Shown here in pieces: positions 7,007 through 14,423 of a DNA stretch of 28,383 bases. Location: assembly GCA_023428295.1 (NCBI GenBank), contig JAEYYV010000141.1:1-28383 (forward strand). Reading direction: 5' to 3'. Under the pieces are notes generated by a model. The model made no database searches and was not told where the DNA came from. It saw only the letters and a program-made list of their open reading frames with translations. The position numbers and the translations under genes were made by a program. Position 1 is the first letter of the stretch. The number at the start of each line of letters is the position of its first letter. The DNA comes from Pseudomonadota bacterium. Lineage in GTDB: Bacteria; Myxococcota_A; Polyangia; Haliangiales; Haliangiaceae.

Positions 7007-7840
7007 ATGCGCACTACACTCTTCGTTAGCTCGATGTTGTTTCTCGCGATCGCATGCCGAAACGATCGCGACAACCTTTCACGATCCAGCGCGTCGGATC
7101 GGACCACCGCCGTGAACACGGGCGGCGGCCCCGCCAGCGACGACTCGCCTGGCACCGGCACCGTGAGCTCGGAGCAGTCCGCGAGCGCGACGCATCCGGG
7201 TCAATACACCGCGGGCGGATCGGCGCCGCACGACACGACGAACACGGACACCGCCGCGTCGAACACGGGGGCGGCGGGCGCCGACACGAGCGGTCAGGCC
7301 GCGTCGAACACGGCGGCGGGCGCCGGCACGAGCGGTCAGGCCGCGTCGTCGTCGAAGACCCAGGCGGCGTCGAATACCGGCACCGGCACGGGTGGCCAGT
7401 CGGCATCGTCCACCGGCAGCCAACCCAGTGGTTCGATGGCGGGCGGCGCCGGCACCTCGGATCGCACCGACACCGCGACGACGAATCGAGGATCGACGGG
7501 GACGTCGGGCTCGACGGGCACCGCGAACACCACCGCGTCGGGGTCGCGTGACATGGCCGCGAACGCGCGGGGCTCGCGCGCAGGCACGAACGGAATCGCG
7601 GTCCAAGCTGACTGCAACGGCACGATGCCATCGTCCGCGCAGCTCGCGCAGCAGAACCCGAATGGGCGCGCGATTCAGGACGTGGGCCGCGCCGCGATGC
7701 TCGTCGAGAACGGACAATCGCAGCAGCTCGTCGCGGTCGATGACGACTCCGACTGCCGCATCACCGTCGAAGCGCCGAGTGGCATCGATGCCATCGCGCT
7801 CGGCCGCGCGATCCTCGACACGCTGCCACCGCGCGGATAG
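7007..7840 (+). CDS. Lipoprotein with long Ser/Thr/Gly-rich linker and small C-terminal domain, 277 aa
   Basis: ATG 7007 gives an immediate signal peptide ending LAIAC (Cys17), whereas ATG 6977 would add ten charged residues before it. Residues ~20-195 are Ser/Thr/Gly/Ala-rich, with degenerate repeats such as (S/G)GQAAS and NTG. The last ~80 residues form the only ordered part and hold two cysteines (ADCNG and DSDCR), a possible disulfide. Within it, a short motif of alternating hydrophobics (AAMLVENGQSQQLVAVDDD) precedes a helix. It looks like a small envelope domain on a flexible tether. No family is recognised. Confidence 0.7.
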   Translation: MRTTLFVSSMLFLAIACRNDRDNLSRSSASDRTTAVNTGGGPASDDSPGTGTVSSEQSASATHPGQYTAGGSAPHDTTNTDTAASNTGAAGADTSGQAASNTAAGAGTSGQAASSSKTQAASNTGTGTGGQSASSTGSQPSGSMAGGAGTSDRTDTATTNRGSTGTSGSTGTANTTASGSRDMAANARGSRAGTNGIAVQADCNGTMPSSAQLAQQNPNGRAIQDVGRAAMLVENGQSQQLVAVDDDSDCRITVEAPSGIDAIALGRAILDTLPPRG

Positions 7841-7897
7841 CAACGACGGCTCGCGCCGACGCTCACGACGTCTCGCTCGGATCGTCACGCCGCGCGG

Positions 7898-8734
7898 CTA
7901 GCCAAGTCGCCGCGCGAGCCCGTCGACGAAGCGCTCGACCGAGCCCGGCCCTCGCGTGAAGAACAGCGAGGGCTCGACCAGCTCGAGCTCCATGACGACT
8001 GGCCGATCGCGATCGTCACGCGCGAGGTCGACGCGGCCGTACAGGATCTGCGCCGCGATCGGCGCGAGGGCTGCCTCGGCGATCGCGCGTTCGTCGTCGG
8101 CGATCGGGAACGGCCCGCTGATCGATTCGTCGTCGCCGGCGAAGCGCGGGGCCTTGCGGATCGCGTGCGAGAGCGAGCCGTCGATCCACACGAGCGAGCG
8201 CTCGCCGTACTCGTCCACGGACGCGAGGTACGGCTGCACGAGCGCAGCCCCGTGGGCGGTGATCGCGCGCAGGTGCGCCTCGGCAGCGGGGTCGGGCAGC
8301 AGGAACACGCGGGTGTTCAGCGAGCCCGCGCCGACCTCTGGCTTGATCACGATCAACGGCGCGATCTTCGCGAGCTCGCCCGCCGGAAGCGACAAGCCGC
8401 GATCGACGAGCGTGGTCGGCACGACGGGCACTCCACGCGCGGCGAGCTCCAGCAGATATCGCTTGTGGAGGTTGGCCCGCACGATGGCGGGCGGGTTCCA
8501 CACGGGCGCCGCCCGCGACGCGCGCTCGATCCACGCGAGGAAGCCGGTCACGTCGTGCGCGTAGTTCCAGGTGGAGCGAAGGATCGTGGGAATCGGCGCG
8601 TCCCAATCGGCGCTCGGATCGTCCCACGCGACGAGCGTGGCATCGATGCCGGCGGCGGCGAGCGCGGCGGCGAGCGGCGCTTCGTCGACATCGACCTCGG
8701 GGAGCGTCTTGCACGTGGCGACGCGCAGCTTCAC
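7898..8734 (-). CDS. ATP-grasp ligase, DcsG/RimK/glutathione-synthetase-like, 278 aa
   Basis: GTG 8734 overlaps the stop of the upstream PLP-enzyme gene by 4 bp (GTGA), implying translational coupling. An N-terminal pre-ATP-grasp part contains RSTWNYAHD (residues 53-61), then NPP and NLHKRYLLEL, typical of the ATP-grasp group that includes the D-cycloserine ligase DcsG. The ATP-binding Lys is in VIKPEVGAGS (K131). QPYL with the acidic YGERSLVW segment (residues 167-183) and the metal-binding end YGRVDL...MELELVEPSLF (residues ~232-258) complete the fold. The family joins a carboxylate to an amine or similar nucleophile through an acyl-phosphate. Inference: it acts on the product of the neighbouring enzyme; the substrate is unknown. 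Confidence 0.8.
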   Translation of the reverse strand: MKLRVATCKTLPEVDVDEAPLAAALAAAGIDATLVAWDDPSADWDAPIPTILRSTWNYAHDVTGFLAWIERASRAAPVWNPPAIVRANLHKRYLLELAARGVPVVPTTLVDRGLSLPAGELAKIAPLIVIKPEVGAGSLNTRVFLLPDPAAEAHLRAITAHGAALVQPYLASVDEYGERSLVWIDGSLSHAIRKAPRFAGDDESISGPFPIADDERAIAEAALAPIAAQILYGRVDLARDDRDRPVVMELELVEPSLFFTRGPGSVERFVDGLARRLG

Positions 8735-9864
8735 GACAGCGCCTCGCGCAGATCGCGGAGCAGATCGTCGACATGCTCGAGCCCGACCGAGAGGCGCAGC
8801 AGATCGACGGGCGTGGGCGAGCTCGCGCCCTCCACGCTCGCGCGATGCTCGATCAGGCTCTCCACGCCGCCGAGCGACGTGGCCGGCAGCCACACGCGGA
8901 CGCGCTTCACGACATCGAGCGCGCGCTCGCGCGATCCGACGCGAATCGACAGCATGCTGCCAAAGCCGCGCGTGTACTGGCGTTGCGCGATCGCGTGCTG
9001 CGGATGCGAGGGCAAGCCCGGGTAGATCACCATCACGCCCGGGAGCGTCTCGAGCGCCGTGGCGAGCGCCATCGCGGTCGCGCTCGAGCGCTCGACACGC
9101 GCGAACAGCGTGCGCATGCCGCGCTGGAGCAAGTACGCCTCGAACGGTGCGAGCACGGGGCCCTCGTCGTGGCGCAGCTCTTTCAGCTCGGCCCACACGT
9201 CGTCCTCGGCAGCCGTGACGAGCGCGCCCGCGAGCACGTCCGAGTGCCCCGCGAGGTACTTCGTCGCGGAGTGCATGACGAGATCCGCGCCGAGCGCGAT
9301 CGGGCGCACGTGCACCGGCGACGCGGCGGTCGAGTCGATCGCGAGGCGGGCACCGACGGAGTGCGCGAGCTCCGCGGCCGCGGAGATGTCCGCGATCTGC
9401 CACGTCGGATTCGCGGGGCTCTCGATCCACACGAGCTTGGTCGTGGGACGCAGCGCGGCGCGAAGCTCGTCGAGGTTCGATGCATCGACGAAGTCGACGT
9501 GCACGCCCCACTTGGTGAAGCGTGAGAGCCAGTTGCGCACGGCGAAGTAGCCGAAGCGCGGGCCGATGATGTGGTCACCCGGTTTGCACGACGCGCGAAA
9601 CGCGGCGGTCGCGGCGGCCATGCCCGACGCGAAGGCGAGCGATGCCGCCCCACCCTCGAGCGCCGTGAGCAGTTGTTCGACGGGAACCGTGCCCGGGTTC
9701 TCGTCGCGCGTGTACATCATGGTGCCGCGCAGCGCGTACTGCTCGTCGCGCGCGTACGTGGTCGCGAGATGGATCGGCGGCACCACCGCACCGGTGGTGT
9801 GATCGATCGAGTGCATGACTTTCGCGGCGAGCGTTTCGGGCTTCACGGCCCGGCATGATGTCAT
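8731..9864 (-). CDS. Cys/Met-metabolism PLP-dependent enzyme (cystathionine gamma-synthase/lyase family), 377 aa
   Basis: Length and motifs fit the family: VVPPIHLATTY near the N-terminus, YTRDENPG (residues 51-58, usually YSRxxNPT), ASGMAA, Asp177 in the DSTAASP segment, and the PLP lysine K202 in SATKYLAGHSD. The usual YGGTY segment reads YFAVR, so substrate choice may differ from standard MetB/MetC/MGL. The SLGGVESL segment near the C-terminus is present. The start at ATG 9864 lies 1 nt after the ModA stop, and the gene overlaps the ATP-grasp ligase gene by 4 bp, so the three probably form one transcript. Which gamma- or beta-elimination/replacement reaction it runs cannot be told from sequence. 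Confidence 0.85.
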   Translation of the reverse strand: MTSCRAVKPETLAAKVMHSIDHTTGAVVPPIHLATTYARDEQYALRGTMMYTRDENPGTVPVEQLLTALEGGAASLAFASGMAAATAAFRASCKPGDHIIGPRFGYFAVRNWLSRFTKWGVHVDFVDASNLDELRAALRPTTKLVWIESPANPTWQIADISAAAELAHSVGARLAIDSTAASPVHVRPIALGADLVMHSATKYLAGHSDVLAGALVTAAEDDVWAELKELRHDEGPVLAPFEAYLLQRGMRTLFARVERSSATAMALATALETLPGVMVIYPGLPSHPQHAIAQRQYTRGFGSMLSIRVGSRERALDVVKRVRVWLPATSLGGVESLIEHRASVEGASSPTPVDLLRLSVGLEHVDDLLRDLREALS

Positions 9865-9865
9865 G

Positions 9866-10639
9866 TCATCGCGCTGGTTCGGTCTCCGTCGGCAAGATGA
9901 AGCCGTAGCGAATCATCAGCTCGCGCGCGTTCGTGGTCGACAAGTAGTCGGCGAACTGGCGCCCGTACTCGGCCTCCGCGCCGCTGCCGCACACGACGAG
10001 CTGCTGATCGAGCGCCTCGTGCAGCGCCGGATCGACGCGCAGCGTGGTGCCGCCGTCCGTGGCGACAGCGAGCGACAGCGCGACGAGCGCTGCGTCGGCG
10101 TCGCCGTTCTTCGCGTAGAGCTGCGTGGCCGACACGTTCTCGCTCAGCACGATGCGATCCGCGATCCGGTCCCACACGCCCGCTTTCTGCATCGCTTGCT
10201 TGGCGGCGACGCCATACGGCGCGTGCTCGGGGTTCGCGATCGCGATCTTCTTGTACTCGGGCTTCACGAGATCCTCGAGCGTCGCGGGGGCCGGCTTGCC
10301 GACCGCTGTCCACACGACGATGCGACCTCGCGCGTACAGGCGCACCGTCGACGCATCGCAGCGCCCGGCCTTCACCACTTGATCCACGAACGACTTGTTC
10401 GCCGCCGCGAACAGAAAGAACGGCGCGCCTTGCTCGATCTGCTTCGCGAGTAGCCCGCTCGATCCGAACGAGAACTCGATGTCGATTCCTGTCTTCGCTT
10501 CGAACTCGGCGCCGAGCTCGGTAAATGCCTTGAGCAGATCCGACGCTGCGCCGACGTGCAGCTTCTTTTTGCCCGACGCACCGCCTCTGGAGCACGCGAC
10601 CATGGACAGCGCGATCGCGACGGCGACAAGCGTCTTCAC
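9866..10639 (-). CDS. modA: Molybdate ABC transporter substrate-binding lipoprotein (ModA-type), 257 aa
   Basis: GTG 10639 starts a signal peptide ending SMVAC (Cys16). The mature protein carries the ModA hallmarks LHVGAASDLLKAFTELG, FSFGSSGLLAKQIEQGAP, and FAAANKSFVDQV; then IAIANPEHAPYG, AKNGDADAALV and a C-terminal TTNARELMIRYGF-type helix. The family binds molybdate or tungstate in the periplasm for ModBC. No ModB or ModC gene lies nearby, so it is an orphan or works with a distant permease. Its promoter region is divergent from phoB (82 bp). The related ligand could differ from molybdate, but ModA is the best call. Confidence 0.85.
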   Translation of the reverse strand: MKTLVAVAIALSMVACSRGGASGKKKLHVGAASDLLKAFTELGAEFEAKTGIDIEFSFGSSGLLAKQIEQGAPFFLFAAANKSFVDQVVKAGRCDASTVRLYARGRIVVWTAVGKPAPATLEDLVKPEYKKIAIANPEHAPYGVAAKQAMQKAGVWDRIADRIVLSENVSATQLYAKNGDADAALVALSLAVATDGGTTLRVDPALHEALDQQLVVCGSGAEAEYGRQFADYLSTTNARELMIRYGFILPTETEPAR

Positions 10640-10645
10640 CAGACG

Positions 10646-10651
10646 AGCCTA
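10646..10651 (-). promoter_or_regulatory. Candidate -10 (TAGGCT on minus strand) for modA, leaderless
   Basis: TAGGCT ends 6 nt before GTG 10639. There is no ribosome-binding site in the 6-nt spacer. Confidence 0.45.
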
Positions 10652-10677
10652 TCGCGCGCGTTCCTGTGAGCGGCGCG

Positions 10678-10695
10678 CTGTCATATCTATGTAAC
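10678..10695 (+). promoter_or_regulatory. Pho-box-like site upstream of phoB
   Basis: CTGTCAT-ATCT-ATGTAAC: the first heptamer equals the classic Pho-box half CTGTCAT. The second matches CTGTCAC at 5 of 7 positions, and the 4-nt spacer is right. It sits 14 nt upstream of the TATAAC -10, replacing a -35 as in Pho promoters, so PhoB autoactivation is predicted. Confidence 0.6.
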
Positions 10696-10709
10696 GTGGC
10701 AGTTCGGGC

Positions 10710-10715
10710 TATAAC
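10710..10715 (+). promoter_or_regulatory. -10 element (TATAAC) of phoB, leaderless
   Basis: TATAAC matches TATAAT at 5 of 6 bases and ends 6 nt before ATG 10722, which would put the transcription start on the start codon. Confidence 0.55.
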
Positions 10716-10721
10716 CGCGTC

Positions 10722-11435
10722 ATGGAGCGCCGGGTAGTCATCATCGAGGACGAACGCGACGTCGCACGACTCCTGGAGTTCAACCTCCGCGGCGCGGGCT
10801 TCGTCGTCCTCTCCGCGGGGACTGGCGCCGAGGGCTTCGCCGCAATCCACGCGAACCTCCCGGAGGTGGTGATCCTCGATCTCATGCTCCCGGACACGTC
10901 GGGCTACGAGGTCTGCAAGCAGATCCGCTCGGATCCCAAGGTCGGGGACGTGGGCGTGCTCATGCTCACCGCGAAGGGTGAAGCCGAGGATCGCATCCTC
11001 GGTCTCGAGGTCGGCGCCGACGACTACGTCGTGAAGCCGTTCGTCGTCCGCGAGGTCGTGCTCCGCGTGACCGCGCTGGCCAATCGCCTCGCCGAGCGAC
11101 GCGCGCGTCCTGCCGCTGGCGATCCCAACAAGGTGCTGACCGTTGGTCCGATCGAGCTCGATCCCGTCACGCATGACGTTCGCATCGGCGGTGCTCCCAC
11201 GCAGCTGCGCCCGCTCGAGTACAAGCTGCTCCAGCTCCTCGTCAGCGATCCGGGACGCGTGTTCTCGCGCGAGGAGCTCCTCGAGCAAGTGTGGGACATG
11301 CGCGGCGATATCAACACGCGCACCGTCGACGTTCACGTGCGTCGGCTTCGCGTCAGTCTCGGACCCGCGGCGGATGTCATCGAAACGGTACACGGCTTCG
11401 GCTATCGCGCGAAGCGTCCAGACGCCGGTAGCTGA
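10722..11435 (+). CDS. phoB: OmpR/PhoB-family response regulator, 237 aa
   Basis: The N-terminal receiver domain holds the acidic pocket (IIEDE), phospho-acceptor Asp53 in LDLMLPD, Thr83 and Lys105 in DDYVVKPF. The C-terminal winged helix (residues ~135-230) includes LRPLEYKLLQLL, FSREELLEQVW, NTRTVDVHVRRLR and the terminal GFGYR hairpin. The start MERRVVIIEDE fits the family. A PhoR-type kinase gene follows after 15 nt. A Pho-box-like site stands just upstream, which supports the PhoB assignment over other OmpR-family members. No pst or phoU genes occur in this window. Confidence 0.85.
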   Translation: MERRVVIIEDERDVARLLEFNLRGAGFVVLSAGTGAEGFAAIHANLPEVVILDLMLPDTSGYEVCKQIRSDPKVGDVGVLMLTAKGEAEDRILGLEVGADDYVVKPFVVREVVLRVTALANRLAERRARPAAGDPNKVLTVGPIELDPVTHDVRIGGAPTQLRPLEYKLLQLLVSDPGRVFSREELLEQVWDMRGDINTRTVDVHVRRLRVSLGPAADVIETVHGFGYRAKRPDAGS

Positions 11436-11450
11436 TACGCTCGACGACGA

Positions 11451-13121
11451 GTGCATCGCTCGCTGCGCAATCGGCTGCTGTTCACGTTCCTGATCCTCGT
11501 GGTGGTCGTCGGCGCCACGACGCTGATCGCGATCGAACGCACGCTCGCCAACGATCTGGTCGCGTCGCTCGACGCGCGCCTGCTCAAGCAGGGGGACTCC
11601 GTCGCGAACTGGCTCACCGTGGCCGGTCATCCCGAGCGCCTCGCGCCGCGCCTCGCCGCGGTCACCGGAACGCGCATCACGATCATCGGTGCCGACGGGC
11701 TCGTTCAAGGCGACTCGCAAGAGCCGTCCACGGTGGGGCGTCCGATCGGGGACGCGGTGGAGGTCGCAAGAGCGAGGCGCGGCGAGATCGGGCGCGCGAT
11801 CAGAAAGCTCGGCGAGGACGGACCGCCGCAATACCTCATCGCCGTCGAGGGCGACTTCCATCGCGTGATCCGTCTCGCGGTCCCGCTCGACGATATCCTC
11901 GAGACGCGTGCGCGCATGCGCAATCGCTTGCTCGTGGGCTCCGCGTTCGGCCTGCTCGGCTCGCTGTTTCTGTCGTGGTTCTTCATTCGCGCGATCACGA
12001 AGCCGCTGCAATCGATGACGCGCACCGCGGAGCGGCTCGCGCAAGGCGACTACGACGCCCCTGGCCCCACCGACGCCGGCGGCGAGCTCGGAGTCCTCGC
12101 GCGTACGATGATGCACATGGCCGGCGAGGTGAAGTCGCGCATCTCCGAGCTGACGCAGCAGCGCGATCTTCTATCCGTGGTGTTCGGCGGCCTCGTCGAG
12201 GGCGTCGTCGTCGTCGATCGCGCCGGCGAGACGGTGCTCGTGAACGACGCGGCCAAGCCGCTCGTCGAGACCGACGACAGCACCGAGCTCCCCGCGCCGC
12301 TCCAGCCGCTCCTCACGAAGGCGCTCGCCGGGGAGCAAGCAGACGCGGAGCTCGTGCTGTTCGGGCGCGAGGTCCGCGCGTCCGCGCGTCCGCTCAACGA
12401 GCCCGGCGGCGCGATCCTCGTGCTGTACGACGTGACGCGCATGCGCGCACTCGAGGCCGTACGCCGCGAGTTCCTCTCGAACGCCGCGCACGAGCTGCGC
12501 ACCCCGGTCACCTCGATCTCGGGCTACGCGGAGACGCTGCTCGGCGGCGGCGTCGATGCGGAGACCAACAAGGAGTTTCTCACCACGATCCACCGCAACG
12601 CGCAGCGCATCGCATCGCTGGTGTCCGACCTGCTCGTCCTCGACACGATCGAGGGCCGGCAGTCCGCGATCGGCGAGCGCACACCGGTCATGCTCGCGCA
12701 GGTCGTGAGTGATGCTGCGCGCACGACCAAGGGCATCACGCCGTCGGCGCAGATCGAGATCGATGTGCCGGCGCAGCTCTCCGTGCTCGCCACGCGCGAT
12801 GGTCTCGATCACGTCGTGCAAAACCTCGTCGACAACGCGGTCAAGTACGGGGCCGGCACACCGATCACCGTGCGCGCCGAAGGACGAGATGGCCACGTGC
12901 GCCTCTCGGTCACCGATCGCGGCCCGGGCATTCCCGCGGGGCACGAGGAGCGAGTCTTCGAGCGCTTCTATCGTATCGATGCCGGACGCTCGCGCGATGT
13001 CGGCGGCAGCGGCCTCGGCCTCGCGATCGTGAAGTCGCAGGTCGAGGCGATGGGCGGCCGCGTGTGGATCGAGAACGCGCAGCCCGGCGCGCGCTTTGTC
13101 GTCGAGCTCGACGCCGCGTGA
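11451..13121 (+). CDS. phoR: PhoR-type membrane sensor histidine kinase, 556 aa
   Basis: GTG 11451 follows phoB after 15 nt. TM1 (residues ~9-29), a periplasmic segment (~30-160) and TM2 (~162-184) precede a HAMP domain (~185-237, with ITKPL and RLAQGDYD). A PAS domain follows (~248-330; LVEGVVVVDRAGETVLVNDA). The HisKA domain has His347 in NAAHELRTPVTSISGYAE. The ATPase domain contains the N-box NLVDNAVKYG, DRGPGIP, the F-box RFYRI and GSGLGLAIV. The extracytoplasmic sensor loop is larger than in E. coli PhoR and more like the Gram-positive/delta type. Together with phoB it forms a phosphate-type two-component system; the signal itself is inferred. Confidence 0.85.
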   Translation: MHRSLRNRLLFTFLILVVVVGATTLIAIERTLANDLVASLDARLLKQGDSVANWLTVAGHPERLAPRLAAVTGTRITIIGADGLVQGDSQEPSTVGRPIGDAVEVARARRGEIGRAIRKLGEDGPPQYLIAVEGDFHRVIRLAVPLDDILETRARMRNRLLVGSAFGLLGSLFLSWFFIRAITKPLQSMTRTAERLAQGDYDAPGPTDAGGELGVLARTMMHMAGEVKSRISELTQQRDLLSVVFGGLVEGVVVVDRAGETVLVNDAAKPLVETDDSTELPAPLQPLLTKALAGEQADAELVLFGREVRASARPLNEPGGAILVLYDVTRMRALEAVRREFLSNAAHELRTPVTSISGYAETLLGGGVDAETNKEFLTTIHRNAQRIASLVSDLLVLDTIEGRQSAIGERTPVMLAQVVSDAARTTKGITPSAQIEIDVPAQLSVLATRDGLDHVVQNLVDNAVKYGAGTPITVRAEGRDGHVRLSVTDRGPGIPAGHEERVFERFYRIDAGRSRDVGGSGLGLAIVKSQVEAMGGRVWIENAQPGARFVVELDAA

Positions 13122-13154
13122 CTCACTCGACCATGACCGCCAGCGCCCGCACCA

Positions 13155-14000
13155 CTACGCCGAGGAGAGCTGCGACGCGAGCCGATCGAGCGCCTCGATC
13201 GTCCACGCGCCGTACCAGAACAGGTCCTTGCCACTCACCCGAATGACAGGCACAGACGGCAACGCCGCGCGAAGGGTTGCCTCGTCCGCGGCGGAGAATG
13301 CGTGCGGCTCGTCGGGCAAGACGACCAGATCGGCGCCGCGCTGCCGCACCTCGTCGAGCGTGACGCGGGGATACCGCACGTCGCGCCCGGTTGCCTCGAC
13401 CGCTTCTCCCTTGCCCAGATCGGCGGCGAGCGGATAGAGCCGCTGGCGATCACCGAACGAGTTGCCGATGCCGACGTGCGCGAGGACATCGGAGCCGAAC
13501 GTGTCCGCGTTCAGCGTCATGAGCGGATCCATCCAGATCGGAACGAACGCGCGCCGCGCCACCTGGCGCGAGCCCGCGAGCTGATAACCGCGCTTGATGA
13601 GCGACCGGGCCGGCTCGCGATCGCCGACGCCGAGGATGCGGGCGAGCCGCGCGAGGTGCGCGATGCCATCGGGCACACGGCGCGGAAGCGACACGAGCAC
13701 CGGAACGCGCGCCGCGAGTGCTTCGAGCGTGGCCCGCGTGTTCTCCTCTTGATTCGCGATCACGAGGTGCGGCGCGAGAGCGAACACCGCTTCGACATCG
13801 ACGTTCTTGGTGCCGCCGACCGTGGAGACGTGCGCCGCCTCGGGACTCTCGCAGTACGTCGTCCGGCCGACCAGCCGCTGGGTGGCTCCGAGGGAGATCA
13901 GGCTATGCGTGTCGCTCGGAACGAGCGAGACGATGCGCTGTGGCGGGTGCACGAAGATCAGCGTGCGGCCCAGGTCGTCGTTGATCTTGAGAGCAGGCAC
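13155..14000 (-). CDS. Helical-backbone metal-receptor-fold protein (BtuF/FepB-like substrate-binding), 281 aa
   Basis: GTG 14000 is preferred: upstream codons run into the opposite gene and a -10 hexamer ends 6 nt before it. The fold is indicated by RIVSLVPSDTHSLISLGA, a VVGRTTYCESP-like strand and NVDVEAVFALAPHLVIANQEEN. Then come the long connecting helix, DTFGSDVLAHVGIGN, and a C-terminal ADLVVLPDEPHAF segment. This matches periplasmic receptors for cobalamin or iron-siderophore. There is no signal peptide or lipobox in this reading, which is odd for a transport receptor, and no permease or ATPase gene is near. It may act in the cytoplasm or rely on a start I have not seen. Ligand unknown. 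Confidence 0.75.
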   Translation of the reverse strand: MPALKINDDLGRTLIFVHPPQRIVSLVPSDTHSLISLGATQRLVGRTTYCESPEAAHVSTVGGTKNVDVEAVFALAPHLVIANQEENTRATLEALAARVPVLVSLPRRVPDGIAHLARLARILGVGDREPARSLIKRGYQLAGSRQVARRAFVPIWMDPLMTLNADTFGSDVLAHVGIGNSFGDRQRLYPLAADLGKGEAVEATGRDVRYPRVTLDEVRQRGADLVVLPDEPHAFSAADEATLRAALPSVPVIRVSGKDLFWYGAWTIEALDRLASQLSSA

Positions 14001-14006
14001 GCGCCA

Positions 14007-14012
14007 GGTATA
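14007..14012 (-). promoter_or_regulatory. Candidate -10 (TATACC on minus strand), leaderless
   Basis: TATACC ends 6 nt before GTG 14000. It shares a 29-bp gap with the divergent promoter at 14018-14023. Confidence 0.4.
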
Positions 14013-14017
14013 GCTGC

Positions 14018-14023
14018 TACCTT
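14018..14023 (+). promoter_or_regulatory. Candidate -10 (TACCTT), leaderless
   Basis: TACCTT ends 6 nt before GTG 14030. TATAGC at 14009-14014 is an alternative that would give a short leader. Confidence 0.35.
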
Positions 14024-14029
14024 CCGCCC

Positions 14030-14413
14030 GTGGCCAAGGCCAAGGAGCAAGAAGATCCGCTCGTCGCAAAGGCGTTCGATGCGTCCCAACACGAGAAGCT
14101 CGCGGAGGCGATCGAGAACCTCTCGCCCGACGAAGCGCAGTTCTTTCTGACCAAGCTCGAGGCCGCGCTCAAGAAGCGCCGGCTCCAGCTCCTCGGCTAC
14201 CTCGTCGCCATGGTCGTCTGGCTCATCGGCACCGTGTTCGCGCTCGTGTACTTCGGCACGCACGACGGCTTCTCGGGCTGGGTGTTCCTGCTTCCATTCT
14301 TCTTCGTCGGGATCATCCTGCTCGTCTTTGGCCGCTGGGCCGAGCGCGTCGGAAAAATCACGGTCGCAACGGCCACGGCAAACGAGACAAAGGCTCCCGC
14401 CAAACCGGAGTAG
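14030..14413 (+). CDS. Small membrane protein with two transmembrane helices, 127 aa
   Basis: GTG 14030 starts a hydrophilic, charged N-terminus (residues ~1-58, helical, with LSPDEAQFFLTKLEAALKKR). Two membrane helices follow (LGYLVAMVVWLIGTVFALVYF and GWVFLLPFFFVGIILLVFG), joined by a short loop, then a short Ala/Thr/Lys tail. Both termini are expected in the cytoplasm. No family is recognised. Its TAG stop provides the first three bases of the TAGACT hexamer of the next gene, so termination and the next promoter coincide. Confidence 0.75.
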   Translation: MAKAKEQEDPLVAKAFDASQHEKLAEAIENLSPDEAQFFLTKLEAALKKRRLQLLGYLVAMVVWLIGTVFALVYFGTHDGFSGWVFLLPFFFVGIILLVFGRWAERVGKITVATATANETKAPAKPE

Positions 14414-14416
14414 ACT
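14411..14416 (+). promoter_or_regulatory. Candidate -10 (TAGACT), leaderless, overlapping the upstream stop codon
   Basis: TAGACT ends 7 nt before ATG 14424. The TAG at 14411-14413 is also the stop of the small membrane protein gene. Confidence 0.45.
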
Positions 14417-14423
14417 CGGTCCC

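Noticed and set aside
7841..7899. GC palindrome GCCGCGCGGC between convergent genes as a terminator
   Set aside because: It has no loop or T-tract; such palindromes arise readily at this base composition.
9540..9566. Apparent loss of the catalytic tyrosine in the PLP enzyme (YGG segment absent)
   Set aside because: An ungapped alignment recalled from MetB places Tyr106 (in FGYFAVR) at the catalytic position, so only the flanking residues differ.
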